From positions 30,500,490 through 30,564,489 of the forward strand of contig CM043801.1 in assembly GCA_023974075.1 (NCBI GenBank): 64,000 nucleotides of DNA, given 5' to 3'. Each line of letters begins with the position of its first letter. Positions within the stretch are counted from its first letter, which is position 1. Shown here one piece after another: positions 45,901-60,089 of the stretch. A model generated the notes under the pieces. It ran no database searches. It worked only from the letters and a program-made list of their open reading frames with translations, and was not told where the DNA came from. Origin of the DNA: Chaenocephalus aceratus (lineage: Eukaryota > Chordata > Actinopteri > Perciformes > Channichthyidae). The translations under genes were made by a program, and so were the position numbers.

Positions 45901-48900
45901 TCAATTTTGGTTTACAATTAAATGATGAACCACATGAACTCAGTACTGGGCAACCCTGATTCTCCATGGAGGTTATGTTGTTAGTGTGTCTGTTTGTTTG
46001 CAGAGTATCTTAAGTGCCAACGGGTTTAGCTAGTAGTTTGTGGGGCAGATGGAGGAAGAAGAGTCTTAACATTTTTGTTATGTTATGGTTCACTCTCCAC
46101 TCCAATGTACGTACACTACCTGCCCAACATCAAACACACAAAATACCAACTAACTTGTGAAAAAGTCATTTTTCTGAAATTGATTGAGAGCAAATCAAAC
46201 TTAGAGGAAGAGTTAGTATAACATTGATGCATTGGGTGGACAAAAACATGACTCCAAATGAATACCAATGGGGCTTCGTAGCAGTTAGATGTTTTAATTG
46301 GCCAATACACAAGTTGATAACAGCAGTAAGTAGGGGTGGAGTATTGATACAAGGAGGCCCATATCCATCTTTTTATTTAAGACATTTCTTATTATGCAAA
46401 TACAAATCAAAGTTCTTGGGAAAAGCTGCTTTTTCAGCCCACGTGCTGAGTTAGTTCTTTTATGTTGAGGTTAGCAAGATTGGCAAAGCAAAGATTGAGA
46501 CACCATAAAACATTATGTTATTAAATTAAAGAGATGTTGAAAACTGCATTATATATATCTGATACATTGCAATTTATTCAGATATGTTGTTACTACAAAG
46601 CATATTGCAAAAATGTTCATGAACACAATAACATTTTCTTGTGACACAATATATCTGAAAAATAACTAAATTCTGTATTTAGATTCAGGTCTAGAGTTGA
46701 ACATTCCCCGTCAATACAAATGAAAGCAAAGCTGTTTTGTCAGGGTTGGCAGAGGTATGAGTGGAGTTTTCTTTTTGTTGAGGTGAATCGTTTGACATTT
46801 ATCACGAGGCTTTTTGTTGTTGAACCGTGACGTTTTGCCGTTGAAGAATTTCACAAAGCAAGCAGCTGTCTGGTCCATTCACACACAACATGAACAATTA
46901 CCCTTTTTCTGCAGCAAATGAAGCAATTGCCACTACAACCATTGACCCTCTGTCTTTGCTATAATATTGTTCATCTGTCATGAGTTAAGTAGACACACAG
47001 TAGTGGAAACGGCAATGAAAACCTGACAGTAAACTCCCACGACACCTCCGAGAGCCATTTTAACGTCCAAAGCCAGAGCGAAAGGAAGCGATCACGCGGC
47101 CTTGTTTTGGCAGTTCTTATGCAGTCATTGTCTCAGGGGTGATACACGGCCTCCATCGCAGCCACAGCCAACCACAGCCCACACTAATTACCGGACTGGC
47201 AGTTCCTGTATTCATTGTGGGCCTTGCAACCGCACATGCCCAGTTTTCTATCTGCTTCTCATTCAGGAAAAAGGCTCTCCGAGTAAGATGAACGAGGAAT
47301 GATGCGGTATAATGTTTTCTCTGTAACAATGGAAACATGCCACCAATTCCTGCCATGTTGATTGTGGTCCATTTCTCTTTTTTTCAGTCTTGTTTTTACC
47401 TGAGGGAGAGTTAGATATCACACAGGTCCAACCTGCCAGCCATCAGGGGCCTGTTTACGCCTCACTGAACCAACGTTAGGTGAAAATCTCCAAAGGACTC
47501 ACTTAGACAGATTATATGTTCCTCCATAAAAGGGTCTTTCATTGACATTTAAATACCATTCCATCCCCATCATTCCACACAATGCTGAGAAAATGCATTT
47601 ATTTAATACCCCCTCTTCTATTGCTTCCAGTTGTCAACCGTACCACAATATTAGTATTAAACCCCTTACTCACCGAGTATATAACGGCTCTTTTTCCTCC
47701 TCATTTATTGTGGAGTCAGAGGCACCAGAAGAAAGTCACATTTAAGTTTATCTTCCATGGTCAATCTATTTAACACTGTAAGCAGACTGAAGTGGTTGGA
47801 GTGAAAGTGTCTGGGGAAATATCAGGAGCTGGGAAGACATCCAATGATGCTGTGATTTATGGTTTCATTACTGCATCCACTAGGAAAGATCCCAGTGTGA
47901 ATCTCACTCTGAACGTCTCTGTGCGTCAGAGCGCTGATTAAGATCACGCACACACGAATAACGGCCACCCTTGTTCTCAGATTACCTAATTTTGCTATTA
48001 TACACAACTTTGTAGGACTAATTAATGTATTTAAAAATGCAGACTACCAGTGATGTTAAGGTGATATTAAAACTGCAAACAATGAGCCCAGTTAGCTTGT
48101 AAAGGGATCACTTTATCATACAGTAGCTCAATGTCAAAGAAGAGTAAGAGGAATATTTTAACTCAACTGTAGAAAGCTATATCTGACACATTTTTCTTCC
48201 CATAAAACATTCATGCCATGAATCACTTAAGATATTGAAATACAGCTGGATGAGTGCGAAAGAAAGAGTTCCATTGCATTCCTATGAAAACATAATGTCA
48301 TATAACTTACTCCACGAATAAAGGGATACCTATCACAGGTACTTATGCAGTGCCATTAGTTTCTTATCGGTGCTGCCTTCAAAAGGCCAACGGATGCTGT
48401 GATTCTTAACTGACCTTTAATGTATACAACTCTTCTATACTGTGTGCCGGAGCAACAAAAGGTCTCCAAATGCAAGGGAAGATATTTCACTTAGACATTT
48501 ATTTTTCAAATGTTATTCTGTTTGTTGTGTTTTAGGTGATGACCCCACATAGATGCAACTCTGCAGTTCCCTTTAGGTATTTCGCTTCAGTCTCACCGTT
48601 CTCACCAACTCCATTTCCAGCCACAACAGGCAGCTCTTAATTAAAAAAAAAAAAGCGTTGATAAAGCCACTGGACTCAATCCTACCAACAGCAGGCAGAA
48701 ACAGTTTGTAACTAGCTTGGGAACGGAGAAGCATTTAGCAGTTTAAGAGTGAGATATTTCCGTTGGGAGTTGGTGGAGAACAAAACACAGCTACAAGTAA
48801 GTGTAAGACTTTCTACTGACTACTTCTTGATATTTTGTCAGGCGTAACAAGACTCCAGAATGAATGGTGTCTTTTGGATGTGAAAAGGCTGTTAGCAACA

Positions 48901-49851
48901 AGTAGAGCCGCACAATAACTATAATAATAAGAGGTAATCATTTGTAATGTAGGGACAGCTGGGGCACTTGCGTATGTGGCCAAACAAATTACTTGATGGT
49001 GGTTAAACGTTAAGTTTACTAGGCAGATTAAATAAAGTTAGCTACTTTGGTAAATGTCCAACAAAAATCTATTTTATTCGTCCCTTTATTCGTCTCTTTG
49101 TACAGTCTAAGATAATGTCAATCTGTTTATATTTACATCTATTGTTATTAGTGTTTTGAAAACGTTTTTTGAACATAATGGTGCATTGTGTGACATATAG
49201 GAACAGATTACAGCTCCTTGTCAGCTTCATAAAAACTCAGGTGGTATTCAAATGTAGCGGATATTCTCTGAAGCTCTGTCAGAGGCAGGATATAAACATC
49301 AGACTATTTGTCACCGCAGGCATTTGGTTGATCCTGACAAAGGAGTCAAGGTTCAAACCCTTGAGAGATCATGACAGACATTCAAAGTGGCAATGAGCTG
49401 TGCAGAGGAGAAAGGCTTGCAGGCCGTAAGAGTCTGTTGTCCCTAAATAGCAGCAACGTATACATTTGACATTGTTTCAAGTCGTCTCTTTCACTAATTA
49501 TAAAGCCTCTATTTTCATGATGATATTGGATGTTAATACATTTCACTGTTACTGTCCCTGTGTTGAATGTAGTTCACTTGTGGTTTGGTGGTACAATCAC
49601 TTTGGTAACGTGTGTAAAAACAAAAGAACAGACTTGAAAAGTGACAGGTTGCAAAACGCTCATATAGCGGCAGTGACTCGAGGCCCGTTTTGCAGCCTGT
49701 AGACAGATGTAATAATTCAAGTGTCAAATGAAGTGTATCTGTTTTGTCAGATGCGTGTGAGACGGACAACTGAGAAAGGCAGCTGGAACGCCTCCTGTGT
49801 AGTCTCTACCACAGTTTATCAATCAATAAAAAGACAGACTGGGTATGCCTT

Positions 49852-49945
49852 GGGAATGGGTTACAGCACACGACTTATAATCGCAACATCCTGAGCTCAA
49901 TTCGAGCCTTACAACTTGATTTTACGTAATAATACCCTTTTTCTC
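49852..49945 (+). repeat. Possible tRNA-derived SINE remnant
   Basis: GACTTATAATCGCAACATCC followed by a B-box-like AATTCGAGCC resembles the tRNA-related head of a fish SINE. It is degraded, and the A box and tail are not clear. Confidence 0.4.
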
Positions 49946-50636
49946 TGTCTAATACATTTGGAAATTCCACCCAAAAAAGAAAGAAAACATTTAAGAAAAA
50001 CGAGAAGAAAGAATATAATTGAAAAAATGCAATAATCGTTCAAACACTTACATTTAATTAATGTATAAATGAAAATAGGAAATATAGTTTCCAATTATTA
50101 ATGCTTTTTCTCTGATCTTTGGTTTACCCATACATATGACTATAACTTCCTTCCAGTAGACAAGGAGCTGTCATATGAGGTTAAGAAAAGGGTAATAATG
50201 TACATAAAAAGGCTGGCCATTAATTCTATATTATCATTTATGGAATTGTGTTGTGGGAATAAGATCATATAGTACTTTCATTTCACATTATTGCCTTGAA
50301 CATTAGCTTTCCCCACAGCAACACACTTTAAAGCATTTCATACAAAGTTAATGGACCTACAGTATAATCAAGTGTAACATGACTTTGTGATCAAATCCTA
50401 CTGCCCTGCAGCAAGTGCTACACTATTGTATGCATGTGTTATGTTTATGCAGGTATGTGATTAAATTAACTTCAAACAATGCGATACTGCAGTTAATGTT
50501 TGACCGCAGCTTAAGTGTCAGACAAGTCGTACACTATGAGATTATCTCTATACTTCTGGTTTGCGAGGCTATCACTGTGCAGCCAATTGTAACTAACAGC
50601 AACAGAGTTGTTCCATAAGGACAGGCACTTGACTAG

Positions 50637-51191
50637 GGCCGTTTCTCAATCGCGAGGATGCTGGCTTGGTAGTTGGGTACTTCCAAGTCACTTCCTTCAG
50701 AAACAAGGCAAGTATGCTTCCAAGCCACGCGGAAAACGAAGAAGAATGGAACAGGCTAACAAGTGTGCCACTCTTTCTAACGGTTTCAACATAAACTGTA
50801 CCGAAAAGAAATACCTCACGATGTCTATCTAATTATGAACTTGCTTTACTTTCATGGAACACATTTTTGGTGATAACAAATGTAACAAAGTAACATATTT
50901 ACCAACACATGTTCAACGCCACTACATACTTACATTTAAAGTGTGCTGCGTCGGTTCAGCCATTCTCCGCAAGGGTTTTTGAAATTGGTCCGTGCGCAAA
51001 GCATTGTGGGAATTTTAAGGACGCGAAGTCTACCCATGTGCAGCCTCGAAATTTCCCCCAAACCAAGGACGCGGCCTCAGTGGAATTCCAAGTATGCTGG
51101 AGATTGGAACAGTCCTTGGGCGGCACTCGATGACGTAGCATCCTTGAAATATTGGCTTGGAAGCCAGTATCCTCGAGATTGAGAAACGGCC
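50637..51191. mobile_element. Harbinger-type MITE with TAG duplication
   Basis: The inverted ends GGCCGTTTCTCAATCGCGAG and its near-exact inverse (ending GATTGAGAAACGGCC) are flanked by TAG (50634-50636 and 51192-51194). The inner repeat also shares GGATGCTGGCTTGG and CCAAGCCAGTATCC. The 3-bp duplication and G/C-initial ends fit PIF-Harbinger. The interior is noncoding, and the ends differ from the 27151 and 32604 elements, so it is another family. Confidence 0.8.
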
Positions 51192-51194
51192 TAG

Positions 51195-53793
51195 GGCTGT
51201 ACCCATAAGCATGTCTACATTTGTCTAAGACTCCTCACGGACACGGTGTCTTGCTACGAGTCATCACTCTTCAATACGAGGTAATCCTTTGACACCAGGT
51301 TATGTTTTTTTCCCTTCCCCTCCGATTTAGCCCAGAGCAATGGATCCCACAGACACTGAGGACATGCATGCTCAGTGTGACAGCTCCATCTGGACTCACC
51401 ACACGGACGTGTTAATGATCACAGAGCAGGATTCCCTCTCAAGGACCCACTCCTCTGTTTCTGAACGCTGACCAGAGCCTGCTTTGCTCTGCCTTTAATC
51501 ATGATGATGTTTTTTTCATACTTAGGTTTTTCATCTTCAAACGTGAGGGTAATGTTAAATCTATATATATATATATATATATATCTGAGGAGTTTTAGCA
51601 TTTCATCTTAATCTCAGTGAAATGTACGTGACAGGGTATTTTTCCCCAGTCTGTGTGTGTGTGCAGTTTGATTGAGATATGCGACAGAAGCAGTAGTTAT
51701 GGTGGACTATTAGATGAGTGTCCTTGGGTTCTTGGGCTCCTCTCATCACTCTTGGGTGGTTGGCTGTCCCAGGGCGGTGTGAGCGGTGCAGGTCCCTGCT
51801 TGGTTCCATTACTTATGGCTCCGTCAGCTCGATGTCACGTCCCTCCACCTGTGCTATTCAGCTCACTACGCTGAATGTCAGTAGAATGTGCAGCAAAAGA
51901 TATAATAATAATAACAGTTGTTGACAGAAAAACACTGGGTGGCCTCGCTTTGATTTGACGTCTTGGAGACTAGTGACGGAAATGATGGCACACACGGTAC
52001 AATCTTTACAGGCAAATGAAATTAAGAAGGTTTATTTGAGTATTCCCACACATTATAAGGCTTCAATTTGACCACTTAAGGTTGTATGTGGGCAAAAAAC
52101 AAACTGCTGAACATGCTAGCACTGAGAAGGTGATGTGATTAATGGGTAGTGATCTGGTAGGTCTGAGGCCTTTGACAGGCGCAGGACTCAGGTTGAGTGA
52201 TTGTTCTGACCTGACCATCCATCAGTCAGAATGTGACAAGACAGACGCTCTTAGAGGGACAGCCCTAACCTAGAAGGCAGGAGTTACTGTTTCCCTAGCC
52301 TCATGAAGCAGTCACATCTCCATACCACTGGGAGAGGAGACGGTCGTGGGGATCTGGGAGAATAGGTGTCGCAGCAGGATTCCAATTTGAAATGTTTCCG
52401 AGCCGCTGTGGATGAAGGATGCCCTCACAACTGAGTGCACGTTTTACATAAAGAATGCCACAGACAAGTAATTTGACAAGCCCAGTGCAAACAAAAGTGA
52501 CACTGTAAGCTCAGTTAATATATTCGTGGTATAAATCTCCTCTATGAAAACAACTTTTTAATGTTGATGCATTTATTCACATGATGAATCGTGCCACCAT
52601 CAGCTCAGAGAGTTCAGGAGAATTACATCTGACGCAGTAGTCTGCATGCAAATGAAACAAGGGGTATTAATCAATACTGTATTTCCCCCCACTAAGTGAA
52701 GCGTTAACTATTGCACTATTTCAGGAACACAGCATTTGAATGAATATTTGATTAAGCTGGAACAAAATACATGCATGTTCGACGAGAAAAATCCATCACC
52801 CTTTTTTGTTAATACAAAATGGCATTTACCCTGCAATTAATGAGGGATGCTTTTTCTGTGTATGCCAGCAAAGCAACTTTCAACCAAGAATCCCTTTATC
52901 ACATTGTTATTGAAACGTCTGTGCGACTCTCCGGTTGACATGGAAATGTGATTATAAGAACAACCGGGAGTGTGCGATAAAAGAGAACACGTAAAAAAAG
53001 GACTACATTATAAACCAATACTTCAGACTGTGGATAATCACCTAGCCCCATTTTAGTTGGCCTGCCATGTTGCCATGGTGACTTTAATATGTTGAGCTTC
53101 CTCGTTGTGAATTAATAACTTGGTAATTGTTTGTGAAGAGTGATTGAAGGAGAATGGTTGAATGTTAAATGAGTTGGCTGGAGTCTCCAAGTACAGATGG
53201 CTTGTGTGTAATAATAGGGGATGAACTGTCAGAGCGCATCAAGTATGCCACATAAAGTAGGTCTTGAGATAAAGATGTATTTTATTATTCATCACATAGA
53301 CTATTTCATTATGTGCCCCTATTATGTTTCCCAGCTTATTTTACTATAGCAAAACAGTGATTCATCTACTATTAAAGTTGTATCCTATGTTGTTTCATAA
53401 AATGTTTATGCATATGTTCAGTCTGAACGAATGGTAAATAATGGAAACGGTTTTTCCCACTGTACACACTGTAACACAGATTGCGAGGAACACATTACCA
53501 TCTGTTGGTTTGTGTAAATAACCCCCATACGACAACACAGTAAAGAAAAGCAAAAACGAAGCAACTTGAATGAGATACAATATAAATAACTCCATAGCTT
53601 TAATAAGCTCTCTGAGTCAGTATAGTTCATGATAAAACGAAAAAGTCATGTTTAAATGGCTGTCACACATTTGGTATTTATGTTATGATTCATTCATAAT
53701 GTATGAGATAATGAAAAGGAAAATGTCAGACCGGGAAAAAGCCTGTGTAAAAGGTAATACAGCTCTTAGTGAAACATGCCTTCCTTTTTAAAT

Positions 53794-53858
<65 letters not shown>

Positions 53859-56431
53859 ACAAACGTAATTGTTACAGAGACAATAAAAACGATTCCTGTC
53901 ATTGAACAAAACAAGTCAAATCTTATATTAGTGTTGCCGTAATGTGCGACACATATATGTACTGTATATGGTTTGCACACAGATCTGTAATACTGTTGTA
54001 GGAATTTGAAAAAGAGAGAGTGGACATTTTGAAGTCTACAGGTTGGGTTTAATCGGTTGGTGGAGAGAAAATTGGGGCAATTAGGTAGAGCAGAAGTGGA
54101 GCGTCTATAAGAGCAGCTATTACGTCTGAGTGCTGAAAACTGAGAGACCTGTCAATTAAGGCAAACACACCTTTGAGCATGCCCCTTTAACGCCATCAAG
54201 AAACACATTGAAAAGAGAAATTAGCTATTGATCTCCATGATACATGAGCAGTTATGAGTCAGTCCCTGAAATGTGTTTGGGGGATTTGAAGAAAATCAAA
54301 TATAATGATATTTTTGACCAAACTCTTCGATATTGGTATTTAAGACCATGTTGTGGGGTTAACTATTGGTGCTATCGCAACATATGACATTTGGGACTAA
54401 TAGAAAATCCCATAATTTCTCCCAGAAATTACAAAAGTAAGGGCCTTTACCATATTACAATATTGAAAATCTAGCACAAAGTGTAATATCACACTATCAA
54501 TAAAATATACTAGTTACATTGCCTTGCCTTAATCTGTTCTAAATTAGTGTCCAATTAAAAACAGACTCTTCATGCTTCTTTACCATTAGCTTCAGTACAA
54601 GGAACATTCTTTTGACATTCTATATTAGTCAGTACAGGAAGTACTAATAAAGCCCTGCAGTTGACTTAAAGAGTCATGATCCAGGGCCCTCGGACATTTT
54701 TAAGTTAGTCATTTCAAAGCCACATTGGGCCAAACACAAAGTAGCACTTATGTAACCTGGATCCAACATTCGGCCATATTCTTCCCACAACAAGTGCAGC
54801 TCCTCCGTTATCTTAATCGGGATTGATGGTCCAGCACATTGGGTCTAAATTTAGTCGCTCCAAGAACATTCCTCTCCTTGCCGTTGCTGTGGGGCAAAGC
54901 TGAGGTTTTCAGATCCTCCACGGTCACACGCACACGATGGGAGGCAGTGGAGCTGAAATGCACTCCTATGTCACACTCTGCCCTCCTCCCCTCGATGCCA
55001 CACTCCCCGTTTCCTCTTCCTCTCCCTCCCTTTATCTCTCAATGCACTGGGATTTTGTGGATCACTTACTCTTAGAGAAAACCCCCTGAGGAAACAGGAT
55101 TCTGTGTTCAGTGGTGACATTTCTAAAATCCACTCATAAGGATCAGTTGAAATGTAAACCACAAATCAAACTGGATCATTAATAGGCGAGTCATGCTAAT
55201 TCTCACGGTTTGGCACATCATATATTCAAAGAAAACTCTTAAAACCCAACACGTACTTGAACATGGATATCTGCACAGCAATAGCATTACTCTAGGGAGA
55301 TATTCTCTTTTTTTATTTGTATCTGTGCCTCTGTAAAAATGTAGAAGGCACAAAAAGAACCTTCAGGCTAATCATTATTTGTTGCCATGATTTCATTTTC
55401 AAGACAGAAACAGTAGCAAACGCCATCTCATTACAGTACACATTTTAAATGTGCCTCTGGCCTATAAACTAACTAGCAGCCGTGGCAGTTGTTCTGTCAT
55501 TGTAGTGTGGCTAAGGCCTCATTCAACTTTCAAACCAAATCCCTGATGTACAATAACGTTGTCTATTTTTACGGAGAATTTGTAGCATTACAATTTTTCA
55601 TTCCTAATAGCTTACTACGTACATTGATAAAGTTACATGTAATGTAAATAAGGAAAAACTATCCATGGATTCAAAGACTATTAATTTAAATCAGGTTGTT
55701 TAAGCCTGTTCAGTGTATGCAGGTTTGCGTTGGTGTGTTAATAAGTTTAATATCCCGGTGGATCCAAATACTCGGGTGTGAATGTCAATTTTTGCAGGAC
55801 TTTTTTTTACACAAAGATGTATTCCTTCTCTTATAAAGCTGCTTATTATTTAGAGGCAGAGCACACTGCTGCCAGTGCTGATGTTCTGTCTATTTGAAGG
55901 TCTGTTTTGGTCAACTTCAGTCTGAAGCAGGTCTATTTGGAATGGGTCTGACTGCACACATTTGTGTATGGGTCCATTTTGGATCAGGTCCAATATGTGA
56001 AATCCCTCATATTTTGATATCATAAAGGTTACCAATGTTAACTGTTTGCATAAAAATAGTCTTGAATATCGAAGTAAAACTCCTAACCCCCCCATAGTCT
56101 TATTCATTTCTTTGCTGCTTTGGGACTAAACGCACATAATGGGTGTTTTAAGCTTTTTAACTAAACAACATTATAGTTTTTTTCTTGAGAGGACACTTTT
56201 AATATTAAATAAGATATATTTCCCATAAAACTTCAGGCGCAGCAAAACTGTTTTTAAATTCAGTTGGCAAGATAGAGACACTGTGTGTTGGGGTTGGAAA
56301 ACAATGCAGTCTGCCGCTCAGTAAATAGCTCTGAAAGTGGTATCCAGTGTTATCGCTCAATATTAAAGTTCATTTAAAGTCTAGTACATGTAAAATAGAT
56401 TTTGTTTTGACTCATGTTCTTTAAAATATAC
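51195..56431. other. Unrecognised noncoding DNA with two microsatellites
   Basis: I see no gene. A (TA)n run lies at 51562-51584 and a (GT)n run at 53795-53858. Confidence 0.5.
53795..53858. repeat. (GT)n microsatellite
   Basis: About 32 uninterrupted GT units. Confidence 0.95.
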
Positions 56432-56436
56432 AATGC

Positions 56437-56783
56437 TGTTACGGTGTGTGAAGCAGGCAGGACTCAAATGCAGATATAAACTGAAAAACTCCTTTATTTC
56501 AAGGCTAGGCGCAGATAAACAAAGACAAAACAGAACACTCACCGAAGAACTAGTCATGACACAAGACTAATCACACAAACAAGACACAGGTGAGGAGGGA
56601 GGAGAAAACACAGGGACACCAGGTGCACACAATCGGGTAAATTAGACACACCAGGAAAACTAACGACAGGGAACCACAGACAGATTTAAACAAGACACAA
56701 CGCAGACAGAAACAGGCAAAATAAAACATGAAACGAAAGACAGAAAAAGACAAGACAAAATACAATACAGACAGATCGTGACA
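56437..56783 (-). repeat. Solo LTR, inverted relative of 25290-25679
   Basis: On plus it reads TGTTACGGTG...GATCGTGACA, the inverse of a TGTCACGATC...CCGTAACA LTR. A perfect 5-bp duplication AATGC flanks it (56432-56436 and 56784-56788). It shares with the first solo LTR the 3' region (inverse of GGACTCAAATGCAGATA and CTCCTTTATTTCAAGG). No internal element remains. Confidence 0.85.
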
Positions 56784-56788
56784 AATGC

Positions 56789-57485
56789 TGGATTAAAAAT
56801 GCTGGATTAAAAAGTGAATCCAATTAGGCAGCATTTCCATTAAATGCACTGCTGTTGACCTTTTGTTTAAAATGCATTTTTCTCCCATTCAACATCATTT
56901 TTAATCCACTTATTATCTAGATGATTAATACTTTCTCAATAGCGTACAGTCCAACATGTGTATTCTGTATACAGTATGTTTTATCTTAGTTTACCCAATA
57001 GAAGCTGCTTCTGCATCAGTACTACCATGAAACAAAGACTAGAGAACCAACACTGACTCTTTTGCCGGCAAGATAACACACATGTATGTTGACAGAGGGG
57101 AGGGGGGGGGGAAGTGTCTGCACTCTTGTGAGTTTGCCCAGAAGGATTACAAAAAACTGCCAAGGAGTATAAAAACACAAAAGGTGAAGTGATAGAATAT
57201 GATGAATTGTTTTGTTTTAAACCTTAATTGATAATGTTTGGAATTCAAACTAATGAGCTAAAGATTAAAAAAGCATGTGTGTCATTAAACACAGATCATG
57301 GGACCAAACAAGCTTTCTCTCCATTGACTACCTGTAAAAGTCTGCTGTGAAAGCACTTTGCCAATAAAAGGAAACCGATGCTTATGTAAACAATGCAAGT
57401 TTCAAATAATAATAAAACAAAACACTTTATTCATATCTTGTAAAACATGTACATTCTATATAGTACTGGTTGAGCCTTAAGGCAT
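56789..57485. other. Unrecognised noncoding DNA
   Basis: I see no gene; a short G-run is present near 57100. Confidence 0.5.
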
Positions 57486-57775
57486 TTCAAGGGGACCTAT
57501 CATGCAAAATGCACTTGTTGATATCTTTTATACATAAATATGTGTCCCCGGTGTGTCAGGGAACTCACGCAGTGTCAGAAAATAAAACCCTCTCTCTTTT
57601 CTTCCGTACCCAAATCTCTAAAAACGGGGTTACAACGGAGTTGATCTAGATTTGCATCCGATATGACGTAATATCGGAAATGTAGGATGGCTTTACGCCC
57701 ACGGCCCTATCAGAAACGTTGCTATCAGAAGCAATGCCCGACTGTTTTGGACGTAATATGGTCGGTGCATGTTTC

Positions 57776-58082
57776 AACACACTCTCACTCCCTAAGCGTC
57801 CAATAGCGACGTTTGGTCAGTGTCCGTGGCGTCCAATTGTGACGCTCCTTGGCTCCTTCAGCTTCATAAAGGGACGCAAATAGCTTTCAACTGATTGCAA
57901 TGTATTCCCATCTGCGTCGGGATTTGACGCTCATGGAAGCACGGCATTCGTTTATGTCGGCTGCCCTTAAAGGTAATGTGAGCGTCCATTCCCAGGAGTA
58001 AAGGATGGCAGAAGACACTACACTACCCAGAATCCCCAGCTATCGTTTGGACTACACCATGTGCTCTGTTTGACAAACCCCG
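57776..58082 (+). repeat. Left arm of a large inner inverted repeat
   Basis: Starting at AACACACTCTCACTCCCTAA, this arm is repeated inverted at 61600-61815 and, beyond the LINE, at 60010-60089. Shared text includes AGCGTCCAATAGCGACGTTT, GACGCTCATGGAAGCACGGC and CCCAGAATCCCCAGCTATCG. The left arm lacks about 190 bp present on the right (61403-61600). It is probably a palindromic element nested in the TTAA transposon. Confidence 0.8.
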
Positions 58083-60009
58083 TGATAGTCCTCAAGCTCT
58101 GTGATTGGAGAGTGTGCTCCGAGGGTTAAGGCGATTCTCGAACAGCACTTGAAATGGGATGGAACCACGGCAGACTGTCTAAAACTGGATTTGAATGGGT
58201 CCACCGCGTCCCCCCTCCCCCACCCCGTCCCCAGAACTACACATGCTGGCTATTCTGTTTCGCAACATGTTCTCTATGGCACGTCTCTACTGGGAGTTGC
58301 AGTTTTAAAAGACGTTTTCGTATTTCCCATAATAAGAAGTTGCCAGTATTAAACTGTGTACATCCCTGGAGGTTTAGGGGACAGGAAACACTCACATTTA
58401 AAACATATAATTAATAAATGGGTGAACATTGCTTGTGCCCATAATGGGCAGCATTAATATATATACCCACATGCCAGCTAAGGTCAGAAGAGCTTTATTT
58501 AACAGCTGGTCTTATGTGTGTGACCCCTGTGATAACATTACATTACATTAATTGATAAGCCTGAAACATGCACTTGTCAAGGTTCAGAGGCACATTTTGC
58601 AAATATGGCAGTAGCCATCGATCAGCTTAAGATAAGATATACTTTATTGATCCCAAGTTGGAACATTTGCGTTACATCAGCATGTGTAACAGTTAAATAT
58701 GCAGTTGTGTTTATTTGAAAATCATTTAGTATAATCAGACAAATTCTGTGTTTTATATAGGCCGGAGATGAAATATCTACATACATCTTATAAGAGTATA
58801 ATACATTATGTATAATATCAGTTAAAATAAGTGCTTCAACATAGTTAACATTGCTGGAGGTATGCACAAATATTGATAGATGTCTTGTAATGCACTATTG
58901 AGGAACCTGCAACCCAAGTTTTTCATTCAGTGCAGAACTACACCACAGTTGTGTAGGCCTATATGATATGTCAATAAACCTTAGAAAATCATGAAATCTT
59001 GAAAGGGATGTGCAAAATAGTCATTACATACAGTCTTTAATTAACTATTAGTAGAGAATAACGAGTAATGAATATACTTTATAGGGATCGTATTAATATC
59101 TAATAATAAAAATAATTAAATTCAATAACATGCTTTAACCACCAGGTGTCCCTTTATATCAGCTGTGCACCTTTATGGTGTAAATACAGCCTATCTACCA
59201 ATTGGATCAAATATAAAAGTAAGCCGAATTAGTGTTGATACTGCAAGGAGACGTATTGTGTGAAAAGAAATGTAAGATGTTGTTTAATGGCTGATATATT
59301 TATGATCCACGTCACGTTTTCAGTTCCTCATGTTTGTCTTCTCATCAGGGCTCTATAAATACAGAACTACGGCAGATATGTAATATGTAATGCAGCCGAA
59401 CCGTGTATTACAATGCCGTTATGTGATGACTTTCAAAGAGAAAAGCAAGCACACTCGGAATAAGGTATTATTATTATTATTTTTTAAAAATGTTTTCGGT
59501 CTGTTTCCGGTATTTGTTAATGACGATGTGCTGTGAGATGTGAGCCTGGAATTGCACAGAGGGAAAATAACGTAGGCTATCTTTAGATGCGGATTTTGTT
59601 AAACTAATATGTTTAGGCTGTGGACCAACACTATACATTGACGGGGAAGGGGGGTAGCAATAAAGATAACACCATTAAACAGTTACACAACATAACAGAA
59701 ATAATATCGATAGTAGCGTCCCTAGCAACCACCTTGGTAACAATGAAAACGTCGCGATTTCCTGAAGTAATCTTCGTAATAACTAGCAAACTAAAGATCA
59801 TGTACATCCACTGCCGACATAATCTGAAATAACAACTCATATTTCTCGCATCAAATGACATCAAAACGCATTTTAATGGCCAAACTAACTTTAAAATAGG
59901 CATTTTCTACCGAGAATAAAACGAATTTCGGCCATGTTTTCTTTTTCTGCAGGGAGAAATTTGAAGATCATGTGACATAGACGCCAGCCATCGGAATGAA
60001 TGGTGAAAA
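58083..60009. other. Interior of the nested inverted-repeat element, noncoding
   Basis: No gene recognised. A LINE-tail-like motif (GATAAGATATACTTTATTGA) lies at 58629-58648, minus orientation. Confidence 0.5.
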
Positions 60010-60089
60010 AAACGGGGATTGTCAAACAGAGCACATGGTGTAGTCCAAACGATAGCTGGGGATTCTGGGTAGTGTCTTCTGCCATCCTT
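60010..60089 (-). repeat. Inner part of the right arm of the inverted repeat
   Basis: This is the reverse complement of 58003-58075 (CCCAGAATCCCCAGCTATCG shared). It is separated from the remainder of the right arm by the LINE insertion at 60090-61390. Confidence 0.85.

Larger units (their letters stand above)
40666..50633. other. Mostly unrecognised noncoding DNA
   Basis: About 10 kb with few repeats and no recognisable gene. Exceptions are the degraded repeats at 42695-42935 and 49852-49945, listed separately. The low repeat load contrasts with the preceding 9 kb. Confidence 0.5.
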
